Source: Mediterraneibacter gnavus ATCC 29149 (GTDB taxonomy: Bacteria; Bacillota; Clostridia; Lachnospirales; Lachnospiraceae). Taken from it: 64,000 nucleotides of DNA. Below are positions 40,676 to 49,576 of the stretch, in pieces. The stretch is from contig NZ_CP043051.1 in the NCBI RefSeq assembly GCF_008121495.1, positions 372,001-436,000 of the forward strand, written 5' to 3'. Position numbers and translations under genes: made by a program. The notes beneath the pieces are model-generated. The model was given only the letters and a program-made list of their open reading frames with translations. It was not told where the DNA came from and did not search any database. Positions within the stretch are counted from its first letter, which is position 1, and every line of letters begins with the position of its first letter.

Positions 40676-41828
40676 TGCTCAATACCCCGCTTATATTATT
40701 GTCCTGTAGAAATATGTTGGCACTGTATAAAAACAATGTATCTGTAATTTCATACGTATCCATAATATCCCCGATCGTACCGGAATAATACCTCGGATCT
40801 ACCATCACGATCTCCCGGAAATACGGTGTAAGGAACGGAACAAATGAATTCGCATAAGAATCTTTGATCAGTAAAAGTCTTCGATTGCTCTCCGATACCG
40901 TGCGGATATCCACTACAGAAAAGTTGCCTCCCAGGTACACTGCATATTTATCTCTGCTGTTTAATTTCGATGAATCATACAAAGACGCTGTTTTCTTCTG
41001 CTCATCCACATAGTTGACGACAACATCATTGTCTTCTGTCTTTGGTACATAAATATCAATCTGCTCTTTCTCATTCAGACGGCATCCGCTCTTAGATGCC
41101 AATGAACCATTAAAATCCGTTGTGATCGGATAAGAAGCATATTCTGTCTCCTGTTCTTCCAGGTTCAATGTCCTGGCTGCTTCCTGAAAAACGTAGTATG
41201 CCCCTTTTGCCGTCCAGTGATGGTCTGTTTTATAATAAATCTTCTCATCACTGTGTCTGGTCAATGGCTTTACCGCATCGATCCACTGTACACTGTCCCC
41301 CAGTTCTTTTTTCACCTGTGCGATATACTGGCTCTGATCGGCAACTGTAGCGGTAAACGGAAGCCTGTCGCTTAAAATATTCGCCGCATCCGGAACTAAC
41401 AGCATATTCACCGGAATATCAGAATATTTCTGACTAAAACTCTGGATGGCTTTCATATTTGCTTTCAATACATCCTGATCGGGAACTGCAATGTCTTCCA
41501 AAAGCTGTCCTTTTTTCCCGATAAAAACACCATTTTCCTCTTTACTTCCTGCCAGTCTGCTGAATCCGACTTTCAGACTGCGCCACATATTTCTTCCCAT
41601 AAACTGATCGGCCTGATACTTCTCATACTGATCCATATAGCTCCCGGAAGTAACCGCGCTGACTGAAAGCTCTGGCTTTTGCTGCAATCCGCGGTTTTCC
41701 TCTTCTGAGATTTTTTTTGACGGAAGGAGCAGATTGATGATCCCGATCCCGAATACACAGATAAGGAATCCGATTCCGATCATATATTCGATTCTTTTTC
41801 TTTTCCTTGTTTTTCTTCTTTCTGACAT
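40668..41828 (-). CDS. DHHW-family protein, AlgJ/AlgX-like
   Basis: 386 aa. One N-terminal membrane anchor (about 15-34) and an SGNH-like extracellular domain with the DHHW motif YYKTDHHWTAKGAYYV (about 198-213) and LLIKDSYANSFVPFL. Partners of MBOAT proteins in adding O-acetyl groups to surface polysaccharide. Nine bases downstream of the MBOAT gene. Confidence 0.88.
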   Translation of the reverse strand: MSERRKTRKRKRIEYMIGIGFLICVFGIGIINLLLPSKKISEEENRGLQQKPELSVSAVTSGSYMDQYEKYQADQFMGRNMWRSLKVGFSRLAGSKEENGVFIGKKGQLLEDIAVPDQDVLKANMKAIQSFSQKYSDIPVNMLLVPDAANILSDRLPFTATVADQSQYIAQVKKELGDSVQWIDAVKPLTRHSDEKIYYKTDHHWTAKGAYYVFQEAARTLNLEEQETEYASYPITTDFNGSLASKSGCRLNEKEQIDIYVPKTEDNDVVVNYVDEQKKTASLYDSSKLNSRDKYAVYLGGNFSVVDIRTVSESNRRLLLIKDSYANSFVPFLTPYFREIVMVDPRYYSGTIGDIMDTYEITDTLFLYSANIFLQDNNISGVLSSE

Positions 41829-41836
41829 ATGCTCAC

Positions 41837-43249
41837 CTAAAATCTAAAATATAAAAACGGATTAAATGACTGTGTCACCAGAAATGCCAGCGAAAGTGCA
41901 AACATGACCAGATACATCACACCTGTCATTATATATTTTCCAACTCTGCTTCCAGGAGCCCTCTGAATATTTCTCATCAGTCTGTATCCAATGGAGGAGG
42001 ATCCCAGCACTGCCATCAGATAGATCAGCCAGTTGGAGAGCAGATAAAACCAGCCCAGCTTGTCCATAAGCCCGCTGGCACCGATTCCAAACATCACACC
42101 TACATACTTCAGGGCATAACCAAGTGACGGGCTAAAGAACAGTACCCATCCGATCAGTATCAGCACCATCGCATAAATATGCCGTACTGCACCCGGCCAC
42201 TTTTCCACATATTGTCCCCATACAAATTTTTCCAGAATCAATATAATTCCATAATACAGTCCCCATGCGACAAAATTCCATGCCGCACCATGCCAGAATC
42301 CGGTCAGCATCCAGACGATCAGAAGATTGGTGATCGTTCTGGAATCTCCTTTGCGGTTTCCTCCCAGTGGAATATACACATACTCACGGAACCAAGTGCT
42401 CAGAGATATATGCCATCTTCTCCAGAATTCTGTCACACTCGTAGATACATACGGGTAATGGAAGTTCTCCAAAAACTCAAATCCGAACATCTTTCCAAGA
42501 CCGATCGCCATATCCGAATATCCGCCGAAATCAAAATAAATCTGGAATGCATAAGAAATACATCCGATCCACGCAGTCATCACCGAATAGCTGCCCAGAT
42601 GCATCGCTGCGATCTGCTCAAAAACCGCTCCTGTCGTATTTGCAAGAATTACCTTTTTGGCAAGTCCCCGCATAAAATACATGGCTCCCTGTCCGAACTT
42701 GGTCAGGTTCATAAATCTGTGCTCCAACTGCTCCTCAATATCCACATACCGCACGATCGGTCCTGCGATCAGCTGCGGGAACATAGAAATATAAAGTGCA
42801 AAATACATCAGCTTTTTCTGCGGCTTTACCTCCCCCCGATATACATCGATAATGTAGGAAAGCGCCTGAAATGTATAAAAAGAAATCCCGATCGGAAGCG
42901 GCAGTTCTCTGTATGGAATATCAAACGGAAGAACTGCATTTACGGATTCCATCAAAAAGCCGTAATATTTGAAAAAGCCAAGAAGCAGCAGGTTTACAAC
43001 CACCGCAAAAATCAGACTGTTTCGTTTTTTTCTGTCATCATCTGCCTTTTCGGCAATATCCAGACCGCACACATAGTTCAGACAAATGGATAGAATCATC
43101 AAAATGACATAAACAGGCTCTCCCCATGCATAAAAGAAAAGGCTTGCGATCAGCATGACCAGATTCTTGAACCGATACGGAACAAGAAAATATACTGCCA
43201 GTACAATCGGCAGAAATACAAATAAAAATGTTATACTGCTAAACAGCAT
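41837..43249 (-). CDS. MBOAT O-acyltransferase (AlgI/DltB type)
   Basis: 470 aa with about 11 membrane spans. Starts MLFSSITFLFVFLPIVLAVY; family marks are PIGISFYTFQALSYIIDVYRG, FWRRWHISLSTWFREYVYIP and the active His in LTGFWHGAAWNFVAWG (near 330). Transfers acetyl groups across the membrane to the surface acceptor. Confidence 0.94.
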   Translation of the reverse strand: MLFSSITFLFVFLPIVLAVYFLVPYRFKNLVMLIASLFFYAWGEPVYVILMILSICLNYVCGLDIAEKADDDRKKRNSLIFAVVVNLLLLGFFKYYGFLMESVNAVLPFDIPYRELPLPIGISFYTFQALSYIIDVYRGEVKPQKKLMYFALYISMFPQLIAGPIVRYVDIEEQLEHRFMNLTKFGQGAMYFMRGLAKKVILANTTGAVFEQIAAMHLGSYSVMTAWIGCISYAFQIYFDFGGYSDMAIGLGKMFGFEFLENFHYPYVSTSVTEFWRRWHISLSTWFREYVYIPLGGNRKGDSRTITNLLIVWMLTGFWHGAAWNFVAWGLYYGIILILEKFVWGQYVEKWPGAVRHIYAMVLILIGWVLFFSPSLGYALKYVGVMFGIGASGLMDKLGWFYLLSNWLIYLMAVLGSSSIGYRLMRNIQRAPGSRVGKYIMTGVMYLVMFALSLAFLVTQSFNPFLYFRF

Positions 43250-43269
43250 CTTTTGTTCCCCCTGCGTTT

Positions 43270-43761
43270 CTATAAACTTTTTGAAAAAACAGACTTATAA
43301 GTCTCTGCTTTTGGAGAGACTGCGTAAAATACGAACTTCCCTCTTACAGAAATCTGAGCTTCATCCAAAAGCTGCACCTGGTCAGGCGCATAACCGTCAA
43401 AGTCATTCCTTCTGTTCGCACGGCGCTGTTCTACAGCTGCCTTTACCTCTTCTGCCTGTTCCGTGGTCTTTGTTTTGACCAGTAAGATCTCCTGTGCTGA
43501 CATACTGGATTCTGCCGTGTAGAGCATTACACCTTCATAATCTGCACTGTTGAGCCCATAATAGCGCTTCAGCCCCTGCACTCCTGCTTTTTTCATAGCC
43601 TTCGTATCCAGAGATGCCTCTACTTTTTTCTCTACCGCAGCAAAGCTCTTCGTACTGCCGCTGGTGAAAATCAGTAACAGTGCCACGTAAACAACGATCA
43701 CTGCCACCAGTGCATACTTGATCACCACTGTTTTTTTGAGATTTTTTATCTTATCTGTCAT
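43270..43761 (-). CDS. DUF4358 protein
   Basis: 163 aa, one N-terminal anchor (about 16-34) and an extracellular domain beginning FAAVEKKVEASLD and containing RYYGLNSADYEGVMLY and a Q-R-R-F-DGYAP-Q segment. DUF4358 proteins occur regularly with MBOAT cassettes in Lachnospiraceae; their role is unknown. Confidence 0.85.
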   Translation of the reverse strand: MTDKIKNLKKTVVIKYALVAVIVVYVALLLIFTSGSTKSFAAVEKKVEASLDTKAMKKAGVQGLKRYYGLNSADYEGVMLYTAESSMSAQEILLVKTKTTEQAEEVKAAVEQRRANRRNDFDGYAPDQVQLLDEAQISVRGKFVFYAVSPKAETYKSVFSKSL

Positions 43762-44546
43762 AAAGTTGCTACCTCCGCCATACGTTTGAGCCAGATTGGA
43801 TAAAAATCCGCCTTGAAATGAATTCCATCCTCTTCATAATAAGTATCTGAAACCAACGAAGTATTATCTAAAAATGCAATCTGATTCTCATCACACATCT
43901 TCTGCAGTGCCGCATTGTACTCCGGAATCTTCTGAAATACAGGCTTTTCTTCCTGCTTCGCCGCACTGACCGGGAAGATAGAATTCACATACAAAGTTGT
44001 ATCCGGCAATTTTTTACGCAGCTGGTCGATCACTGCTTTATACTCTTTGATAAATAAATCCGTATCCCCATTTGTTGCAATCACGTCATTCATCCCATAG
44101 GAAAGAAAAATAACCTGAGGGTTAATGTCTGCCACTGTTTTTATCTGATCATCCAGCTCATCCAATTCTACTCCGATCTTGGCAACCACACTGGATGCAT
44201 TCAAAAGATCATACTCTGTAAATGCCTCAGAAATCGAATCTCCCATCACGACCGAGCTGGAAAATAAGCTCTTATAGTTGATCTCACCACTTGCTTCCTG
44301 ACTTTCCAGCTTGTCTTTCGTGTCCAGCTTGTTGATCTTTTTTTCAATATCCTTTACATTTTCTTTTTCTGCCGCTTTTATGATCGCAAGTCCCTCCTTC
44401 GTGTCCACTGTTTCAGCGGAAAAATAGCTGATTCCTTCCGCGATCAGGGTAACTGCAGCAAGCACTGCGACTGCACCGGCTCCGATTATCACATACTTTT
44501 TTTTCTGTCTCTTCATCCGTATCTTTTGTCCCCTTATTCTTACCAT
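43758..44546 (-). CDS. SGNH/GDSL hydrolase, membrane-anchored
   Basis: 262 aa (start at 44546 or 44516). One anchor near residues 19-38. SGNH marks: VVMGDSISEAF (Ser), VEL/AKIG block, LSYGMNDVI (Asn) and DGIHFKADF (Asp/His) near the end. Likely esterase that removes or transfers O-acetyl groups. First gene of the cassette; overlaps the DUF4358 gene by four bases. Confidence 0.88.
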   Translation of the reverse strand: MVRIRGQKIRMKRQKKKYVIIGAGAVAVLAAVTLIAEGISYFSAETVDTKEGLAIIKAAEKENVKDIEKKINKLDTKDKLESQEASGEINYKSLFSSSVVMGDSISEAFTEYDLLNASSVVAKIGVELDELDDQIKTVADINPQVIFLSYGMNDVIATNGDTDLFIKEYKAVIDQLRKKLPDTTLYVNSIFPVSAAKQEEKPVFQKIPEYNAALQKMCDENQIAFLDNTSLVSDTYYEEDGIHFKADFYPIWLKRMAEVATL

Positions 44547-44584
44547 CTTATCTTATTTTATAATACGTTTTCCATGCTTAAAAG

Positions 44585-45253
44585 TCAACGTTCCTGATGA
44601 TAGATTCTCTCGCTGATCTCTTGCATTTTCATGTCGATCGTATGGAGCTGTTCTGCGCAGATTCCCAGATCTTCTGAAACAGAATCCGGAAATCCGTCCG
44701 TCTGTTTCTTATAATACAGTTTATGTTCTATACTTGCCCAAAAATCCATCGCGATCGTACGCATCTGCACTTCTACCTTCATCGGTTTTTTCTCATTCAT
44801 AAAAAATACCGGTACTTCCAAAATCAGATGCAGACTTCTGTAACCGTTTGGTTTTGGATTCTTGATATAGTCCTTTCTCTCGATCAGTCTGATATCATCC
44901 TGCTCACATATTTTTTCCGCAAGCGTATAGATATCTTTCGGAAAACAGCAGATCACACGGATACCTGCAATATCACAGATATTTTCTTCTATAGCCTGTA
45001 CACTGATCTCTATATTTTTTCTTTTCATCTTCTCCAGGATACTAATCGGTTTCTTGATTCTGCTTTCAATTGATAAGATTGGATTCTGATCAGAATTGAT
45101 CGATAATTCGTGATTCAACACTTCAAATTTTGTCTTAACTTCCAGCAGTGCACACTGATACTGCATGATCAGCTTCTGAAACGGCATCGCTGATTCTAAA
45201 AGCCTCTCCGGTTCTTTCAACTCTGTCAATTCTTCAAATTTCATTTCTTCCAT
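44585..45253 (-). CDS. Small alarmone synthetase (RelQ/YjbM/YwaC type)
   Basis: 222 aa from ATG 45253; a longer start at 45286 overlaps the TetR gene. Makes (p)ppGpp. Synthetase motifs: RIKKPISILEKMKRK, DIAGIRVICCF, RKDYIKNPKPNGYRSLHLIL and VEVQMRTIAMDFWASIEHKL. No hydrolase or ACT domain. Starts one base after the TetR stop, so the pair is one operon. Confidence 0.92.
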   Translation of the reverse strand: MEEMKFEELTELKEPERLLESAMPFQKLIMQYQCALLEVKTKFEVLNHELSINSDQNPILSIESRIKKPISILEKMKRKNIEISVQAIEENICDIAGIRVICCFPKDIYTLAEKICEQDDIRLIERKDYIKNPKPNGYRSLHLILEVPVFFMNEKKPMKVEVQMRTIAMDFWASIEHKLYYKKQTDGFPDSVSEDLGICAEQLHTIDMKMQEISERIYHQER

Positions 45254-45254
45254 A

Positions 45255-45884
45255 TTAACTGCCCTTCTCTTCTGTACTGATTCCATATAAAATAATATCC
45301 AATAACTCTGATATCTTCAGATTATGTTCTTCTATAAATCGGGAAAAATCTCCTGTACGGCTTGCTTTATTCTGGTAATATCCATTGTACATATTCTGAA
45401 ACAGACTCAGATATTCTACTGCCATTTCCATACTGATTCCCTCTCTTAAACGAATCTTGGACAGCAAATGTCGGTATTGCTTTCTTATATAGGCATCATA
45501 TCTTTCCATCACACCAAAAAGTGCTTCTTTTAAATGCTCTGCCGGATATAACATCACATTAAAAAATATATTTCTGTCATACGGATTTTCAGCAAAAAAC
45601 ACTTCCCGTCTCTCCAAAAAAATACGGATTTCTTCCCTTGCTGTTTTTGCCTCTTCTTTCCCTTCTTCCATATAACTCATCAACTTTTCGAAGCTTTTCT
45701 TCACACAGTACAGATATAGCTCATCCTTATTTTTAAAATTATGGTAGATCAGCCCTTTTGCAATCTGATACTTGCCGCATATCGCATTCAGCGAAACCGC
45801 ATCGTAAGATCTGCTTCCAAACTCGATCGTAGCTGCATGTACAATTTTTTCACAAGTCTGTTTTGTCTTTTCTTCTTTTTTCAT
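45255..45884 (-). CDS. TetR-family regulator of the alarmone synthetase operon
   Basis: 209 aa. HTH: AATIEFGSRSYDAVSLNAIC and IAKGLIYHNFKNKDELYLYC. C-terminal domain with FAENPYDRNIFFNVMLYP. A GACT-ATAC-AGTC dyad lies just upstream, suggesting autoregulation. Confidence 0.9.
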   Translation of the reverse strand: MKKEEKTKQTCEKIVHAATIEFGSRSYDAVSLNAICGKYQIAKGLIYHNFKNKDELYLYCVKKSFEKLMSYMEEGKEEAKTAREEIRIFLERREVFFAENPYDRNIFFNVMLYPAEHLKEALFGVMERYDAYIRKQYRHLLSKIRLREGISMEMAVEYLSLFQNMYNGYYQNKASRTGDFSRFIEEHNLKISELLDIILYGISTEEKGS

Positions 45885-45903
45885 GCTGTTATCCTTTCTT
45901 TTT

Positions 45904-45915
45904 GACTATACAGTC
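45904..45915. promoter_or_regulatory. Dyad upstream of tetR, candidate operator
   Basis: GACT-ATAC-AGTC, next to a minus-strand TATTATAG -10-like box. Short, so only moderately convincing. Confidence 0.4.
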
Positions 45916-46032
45916 TATAATAGGATACTATACAATTTTCTTACAATCAATATTTTTGCCTGTGTTTTTTTCTCTTTTTTATGGTATGATAGAGGAATCA
46001 ATACTTATATTTTTTATCAGGAGGACATCCTT

Positions 46033-46533
46033 ATGATCGCGTTAAAACTGACGAATGTCAAAGCCTGTATGTCTCATCTTCTTCTGATGGACACCTTCGA
46101 TTCATTCCTTCTGATCGAAGGAGAGATCATGACATTCAATACGTTCAAAATAGACGGTTTTATTCAAAAAAACTTTTATACTTCTGAAGAACTGGAACAA
46201 ATGGGCACACTCCCTGAATACGCTTACTGGAAGCAGCTTCGGGAATACTGCTTCTCCCTGATCAAAGGGAAAAAGACTCCGCTTGGATTTCGTTTTGTAT
46301 TCAGTCTGTCTCCGAAAAATATTGCCCGCCTTATCGAGCAGAATAAACTCGGCCTGAATGCCGATGACATCCAGGGACTCTATTTGAATCTCCGCTATGA
46401 TTCCACCGGACTTCAATGCATTACCGGTACATCTTTCAAATCCTTCTCCATGGACAAGTCGCTGGAACACGCCTGGGACAACATGGTACAGAAGTTTTTC
46501 CAGAAAAAAGGACTGGATTTCGAAATTTTGTAA
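46033..46533 (+). CDS. DUF5721-family protein
   Basis: 166 aa from ATG 46033 (AGGAGGACATCCTT); the frame's upstream part crosses a promoter area. Starts MIALKLTNVKACMSHLLLMD, with FIQKNFYTSEELEQ and the C-terminal KSFSMDKSLEHAWDNMVQKF. DUF5721 is typical of Lachnospiraceae; function unknown. Confidence 0.85.
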   Translation: MIALKLTNVKACMSHLLLMDTFDSFLLIEGEIMTFNTFKIDGFIQKNFYTSEELEQMGTLPEYAYWKQLREYCFSLIKGKKTPLGFRFVFSLSPKNIARLIEQNKLGLNADDIQGLYLNLRYDSTGLQCITGTSFKSFSMDKSLEHAWDNMVQKFFQKKGLDFEIL

Positions 46534-46722
46534 TCTGTAATTTTAGTTCAACGAATATCATTATATAAGACAGATCCACATTTTAATCTTAAAAATTATG
46601 AAAGTTTTTCTTAAGATTACAAAGTGATTTTATTGCCTTTTTCGTAAATGACATCTACGGTTTCATCAACTGGCATCGGATGGGACAAAGACAGGGAAGC
46701 GAAGCTTTCTAAACAATATAAA
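46534..46722. other. Intergenic stretch with a possible gene fragment
   Basis: On minus, about 46617-46715, a frame without a start reads SLSHPMPVDETVDVIYEKGN and ends KITL-stop. It looks like the tail of a lost gene. Nothing else is seen before the terminator. Confidence 0.3.
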
Positions 46723-46780
46723 AGGGAGTCCGAAAAAGAAATGGTTCTAATCCCTTTCTTTTTCGGACTCCCTATATTTT
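46723..46780. terminator. Long bidirectional terminator between DUF5721 gene and htpG
   Basis: AGGGAGTCCGAAAAAGAAA pairs with TTTCTTTTTCGGACTCCCT (19 bp, 13-nt loop). Runs of T follow on plus (ATATTTTTTT) and TTTTAT on minus. Confidence 0.9.
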
Positions 46781-46781
46781 T

Positions 46782-48803
46782 TTATTTTGTCAAAAGCATC
46801 ATAATCTGATTACTTCTCTGTACAAATGCTGTCATCTCTTGTGGACTCAGTGGTTTGTGGGCAAGCAGCGCCAGATCATACAGCTGCTTACAGATCAGCT
46901 CTACATTCTCACCTTCTTTGTTCTCTACCACATACTGCACCAGTGGATGATCTGCATTCAGGATCAAGGACGCCTGTCCGCCGAACATACCGGTATCCAT
47001 ACCACCCATTCCATACATCTTCATCATCTCTTCCATACGTCTAGACTCTTCAGACAACACGGCCATGGAAGCAATATTCTCATCTTTTAATTTTTCTACT
47101 TTGACATCCAGTTTCTCATTATTCAGCACTTTTCTGAAGATTTCTGTCAGACTGTCTGCATTCTTCTGGAATGTCTCTTTTTCTTCTTCTGCAACTTCTG
47201 CTTTCAGAGACTCATGAACATCTGCATCGATTCTCTGGAATTTTACATTGTCATGCTTCTGCTCCAGATAGGTAATGAATGCAGAATCAATATTATGTGC
47301 CAGGATCACTGCATCCTGCCCCTGCTCTTTGAACATATTGATGTACTGACTCTGCTGCTGTTCATTCGTCACGTAGAAAATATTAGTCTTTGGTGTCTCT
47401 TTCGTCTCTTCTGAATCCGTTGTCTCCTCTGCCTTTGTCTCTTCTGCTGTTTCTCCGCCATTGGCCTTGATACAGTCTTCCAGAGTGAGATATTTGTGGT
47501 CAAGATTCTTAAACAACATCGAATCTTTTACTTTTTCTCCGAATTTTTCATCTTTCAAACATCCAAACTTGATAAACGGACTGATATCATCCCAGTATTT
47601 TTCATAATTTTCTCTGTCTGTTTTGAACATACCGTTCAGTTTGTCTGCAACCTTCTTAGAAATATAGTCTGCAACTTTTGTTACAAATCCATCATTCTGC
47701 AGTGCACTTCTGGATACATTCAGAGGCAGATCCGGACAGTCGATCACACCTTTTAATACCATCAAAAATTCCGGAATCACTTCTTTGATGTTATCTGCAA
47801 TAAATACCTGATTGTTATACAGTTTGATCTTTCCTTCAATGGAATCATACTCTGTATTGATCTTCGGGAAGTACAGGATTCCTTTCAGATTAAACGGATA
47901 ATCCATATTCAGGTGAATCCAGAACAGTGGCTCCTTGTAATCCATAAATACTTTTCTGTAGAACTCGATATAATCATCCTTTGTGCAGTCGCTCGGATTT
48001 TTTGTCCAGAGTGGATGAATATCGCTTAAGGAAACCGGACGTTTTACAATTTTAACTTTCTGTTTCGGCTCACCTTCTTCACCTTCTTTTGGCTCTTCTG
48101 TAATATGTTCTACCACTTCATCCGTATCCAGAACATCTGCCTCATCGATTGTCTCATACTCCGGCTCTGCATTGGCCTTGGAGAGGAAAATCTCTACCGG
48201 CATGAATGAGCAGTATTTTTCCAGCACTTCTCTTGCACGGTATTCATTTGCAAATGCAAGACTGTCCTCGTTCAGATATAATGTAATCTCTGTACCAACC
48301 TCTGTACGGTTTCCTTCCTGCATCTCATACTCTGTACCGCCTTCACTTACCCAGTGTACTGCGGCTGCACCCTCTTTATAAGACAGCGTATCAATCTGCA
48401 CTTCGTCCGCTACCATAAACGCAGAATAGAATCCCAGACCAAAATGTCCGATCATTTCATCCTCTGTCGTCTTGTCTTTATATTTCTCCAAAAACTGTGT
48501 GGCACCGGAAAATGCGATCTGTGTAATATACTCTTCCACTTCTTCTGCTGTCATACCGATCCCGTTGTCAATGAACTTCAGCGTCTTTTCTTCCGGATTG
48601 ACAATGACCTGAATCTTTCCTTTATAATCATCGGGAAGCTCACACTCACCCATCATATCCAGCTTTTTATATTTTGTGATCGCATCGCATCCGTTGGACA
48701 CTAATTCACGAATGAAAATATCATGGTCAGAATATACCCATTTTTTAATGATCGGAAATATATTCTCGCTGTCGATAGATAAATTACCTTTTTTTGTTCC
48801 CAT
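46782..48803 (-). CDS. htpG: HtpG, Hsp90 chaperone
   Basis: 673 aa from ATG 48803 (AAGAGGAGTGTTTAGAT); the longer frame upstream covers the promoter. GHKL ATPase: ELVSNGCDAITKYKK, FIDNGIGMTAEEVEEYI and GHFGLGFYSAFMVADEV (about 30-130). Middle domain has LPLNVSRSALQNDG. An acidic insert rich in E and T lies at about 450-475. A perfect CIRCE element precedes it. Confidence 0.96.
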   Translation of the reverse strand: MGTKKGNLSIDSENIFPIIKKWVYSDHDIFIRELVSNGCDAITKYKKLDMMGECELPDDYKGKIQVIVNPEEKTLKFIDNGIGMTAEEVEEYITQIAFSGATQFLEKYKDKTTEDEMIGHFGLGFYSAFMVADEVQIDTLSYKEGAAAVHWVSEGGTEYEMQEGNRTEVGTEITLYLNEDSLAFANEYRAREVLEKYCSFMPVEIFLSKANAEPEYETIDEADVLDTDEVVEHITEEPKEGEEGEPKQKVKIVKRPVSLSDIHPLWTKNPSDCTKDDYIEFYRKVFMDYKEPLFWIHLNMDYPFNLKGILYFPKINTEYDSIEGKIKLYNNQVFIADNIKEVIPEFLMVLKGVIDCPDLPLNVSRSALQNDGFVTKVADYISKKVADKLNGMFKTDRENYEKYWDDISPFIKFGCLKDEKFGEKVKDSMLFKNLDHKYLTLEDCIKANGGETAEETKAEETTDSEETKETPKTNIFYVTNEQQQSQYINMFKEQGQDAVILAHNIDSAFITYLEQKHDNVKFQRIDADVHESLKAEVAEEEKETFQKNADSLTEIFRKVLNNEKLDVKVEKLKDENIASMAVLSEESRRMEEMMKMYGMGGMDTGMFGGQASLILNADHPLVQYVVENKEGENVELICKQLYDLALLAHKPLSPQEMTAFVQRSNQIMMLLTK

Positions 48804-48867
48804 ATCTAAACACTCCTCTTTCTTTACAAACTCACCCGTCCTGCGGGTTTTCTTCTGTCTATGAAGT

Positions 48868-48896
48868 ATTTTAGTACACCATGTTTTAAAAGTCAA
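48868..48896 (-). promoter_or_regulatory. htpG promoter
   Basis: Minus strand TTGACT (48891-48896), 17-bp spacer, TAAAAT (48868-48873). The CIRCE lies directly upstream. Confidence 0.8.
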
Positions 48897-48903
48897 CAGA
48901 AAA

Positions 48904-48930
48904 TTAGCACTCTTTTCAGTTGAGTGCTAA
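48904..48930. promoter_or_regulatory. Perfect CIRCE operator at htpG
   Basis: TTAGCACTC-N9-GAGTGCTAA, no mismatch to the HrcA consensus. It lies 7 bp upstream of the -35. Confidence 0.93.
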
Positions 48931-49051
48931 TAAAATTATGAACTCTATAAACTTTTTATAAACAAGAAACAAATACAAAATACTCCTGTCAAGTGGTATA
49001 ATCAATTCTGTCAGCTTATTCACTCTTTCCAAAGAAAAGGAGGTTTTCAAA

Positions 49052-49552
49052 ATGGAACAGAATTTTTCACTTACTCCGGTGCATACTGACAAACAGATTC
49101 AGGAAATTTCCAATCTTGCTTCTGTTATCTGGCATGAGCACTTCACTCCCATTATCGGCATACAGCAGGTAGAATATATGCTGGAAAAATTTCAGTCTTT
49201 TCATGCCCTGAAAGAACAGATGGAAACCGGATATGAATATTTTCAGATTTTTGACAATACAGAGTTTTGCGGGTACTGCGGGATTCATCAAGAAGAAACT
49301 ACACTGTTTCTAAGCAAACTCTATTTAAAAAAAGAGGCGCGAAACCGACACCTCTCTACAAAAACGATCCAGTATTTAAAAACTCTCTGTCAAAAACGCG
49401 GTCTCTCTTCCATCTGGCTTACGTGCAACAAATACAATACGAATACCCTTGCGGTCTATCATCATCTTGGATTTGAGACGGTTCGTTCACAGGTAGCGGA
49501 TATTGGAAACGGATATGTCATGGACGATTATATCCTGGAATGCAGAGTCTGA
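49052..49552 (+). CDS. GNAT-family N-acetyltransferase
   Basis: 166 aa, ATG 49052 after AAAGGAGGTTTTCAAA. FCGYCGIHQEETTLFLSKLY, then LYLKKEARNRHLSTKTIQYL (acetyl-CoA loop in variant form) and LAVYHHLGFETV near the C-terminus. Substrate unknown. Confidence 0.88.
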   Translation: MEQNFSLTPVHTDKQIQEISNLASVIWHEHFTPIIGIQQVEYMLEKFQSFHALKEQMETGYEYFQIFDNTEFCGYCGIHQEETTLFLSKLYLKKEARNRHLSTKTIQYLKTLCQKRGLSSIWLTCNKYNTNTLAVYHHLGFETVRSQVADIGNGYVMDDYILECRV

Positions 49553-49576
49553 CCGTACTCTGCATTTTTCTTTTGT

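Noticed and set aside
46617-46715. Small gene before htpG terminator
   Set aside because: No start codon in frame with SLSHPMPVDETV; reported only as a possible fragment.
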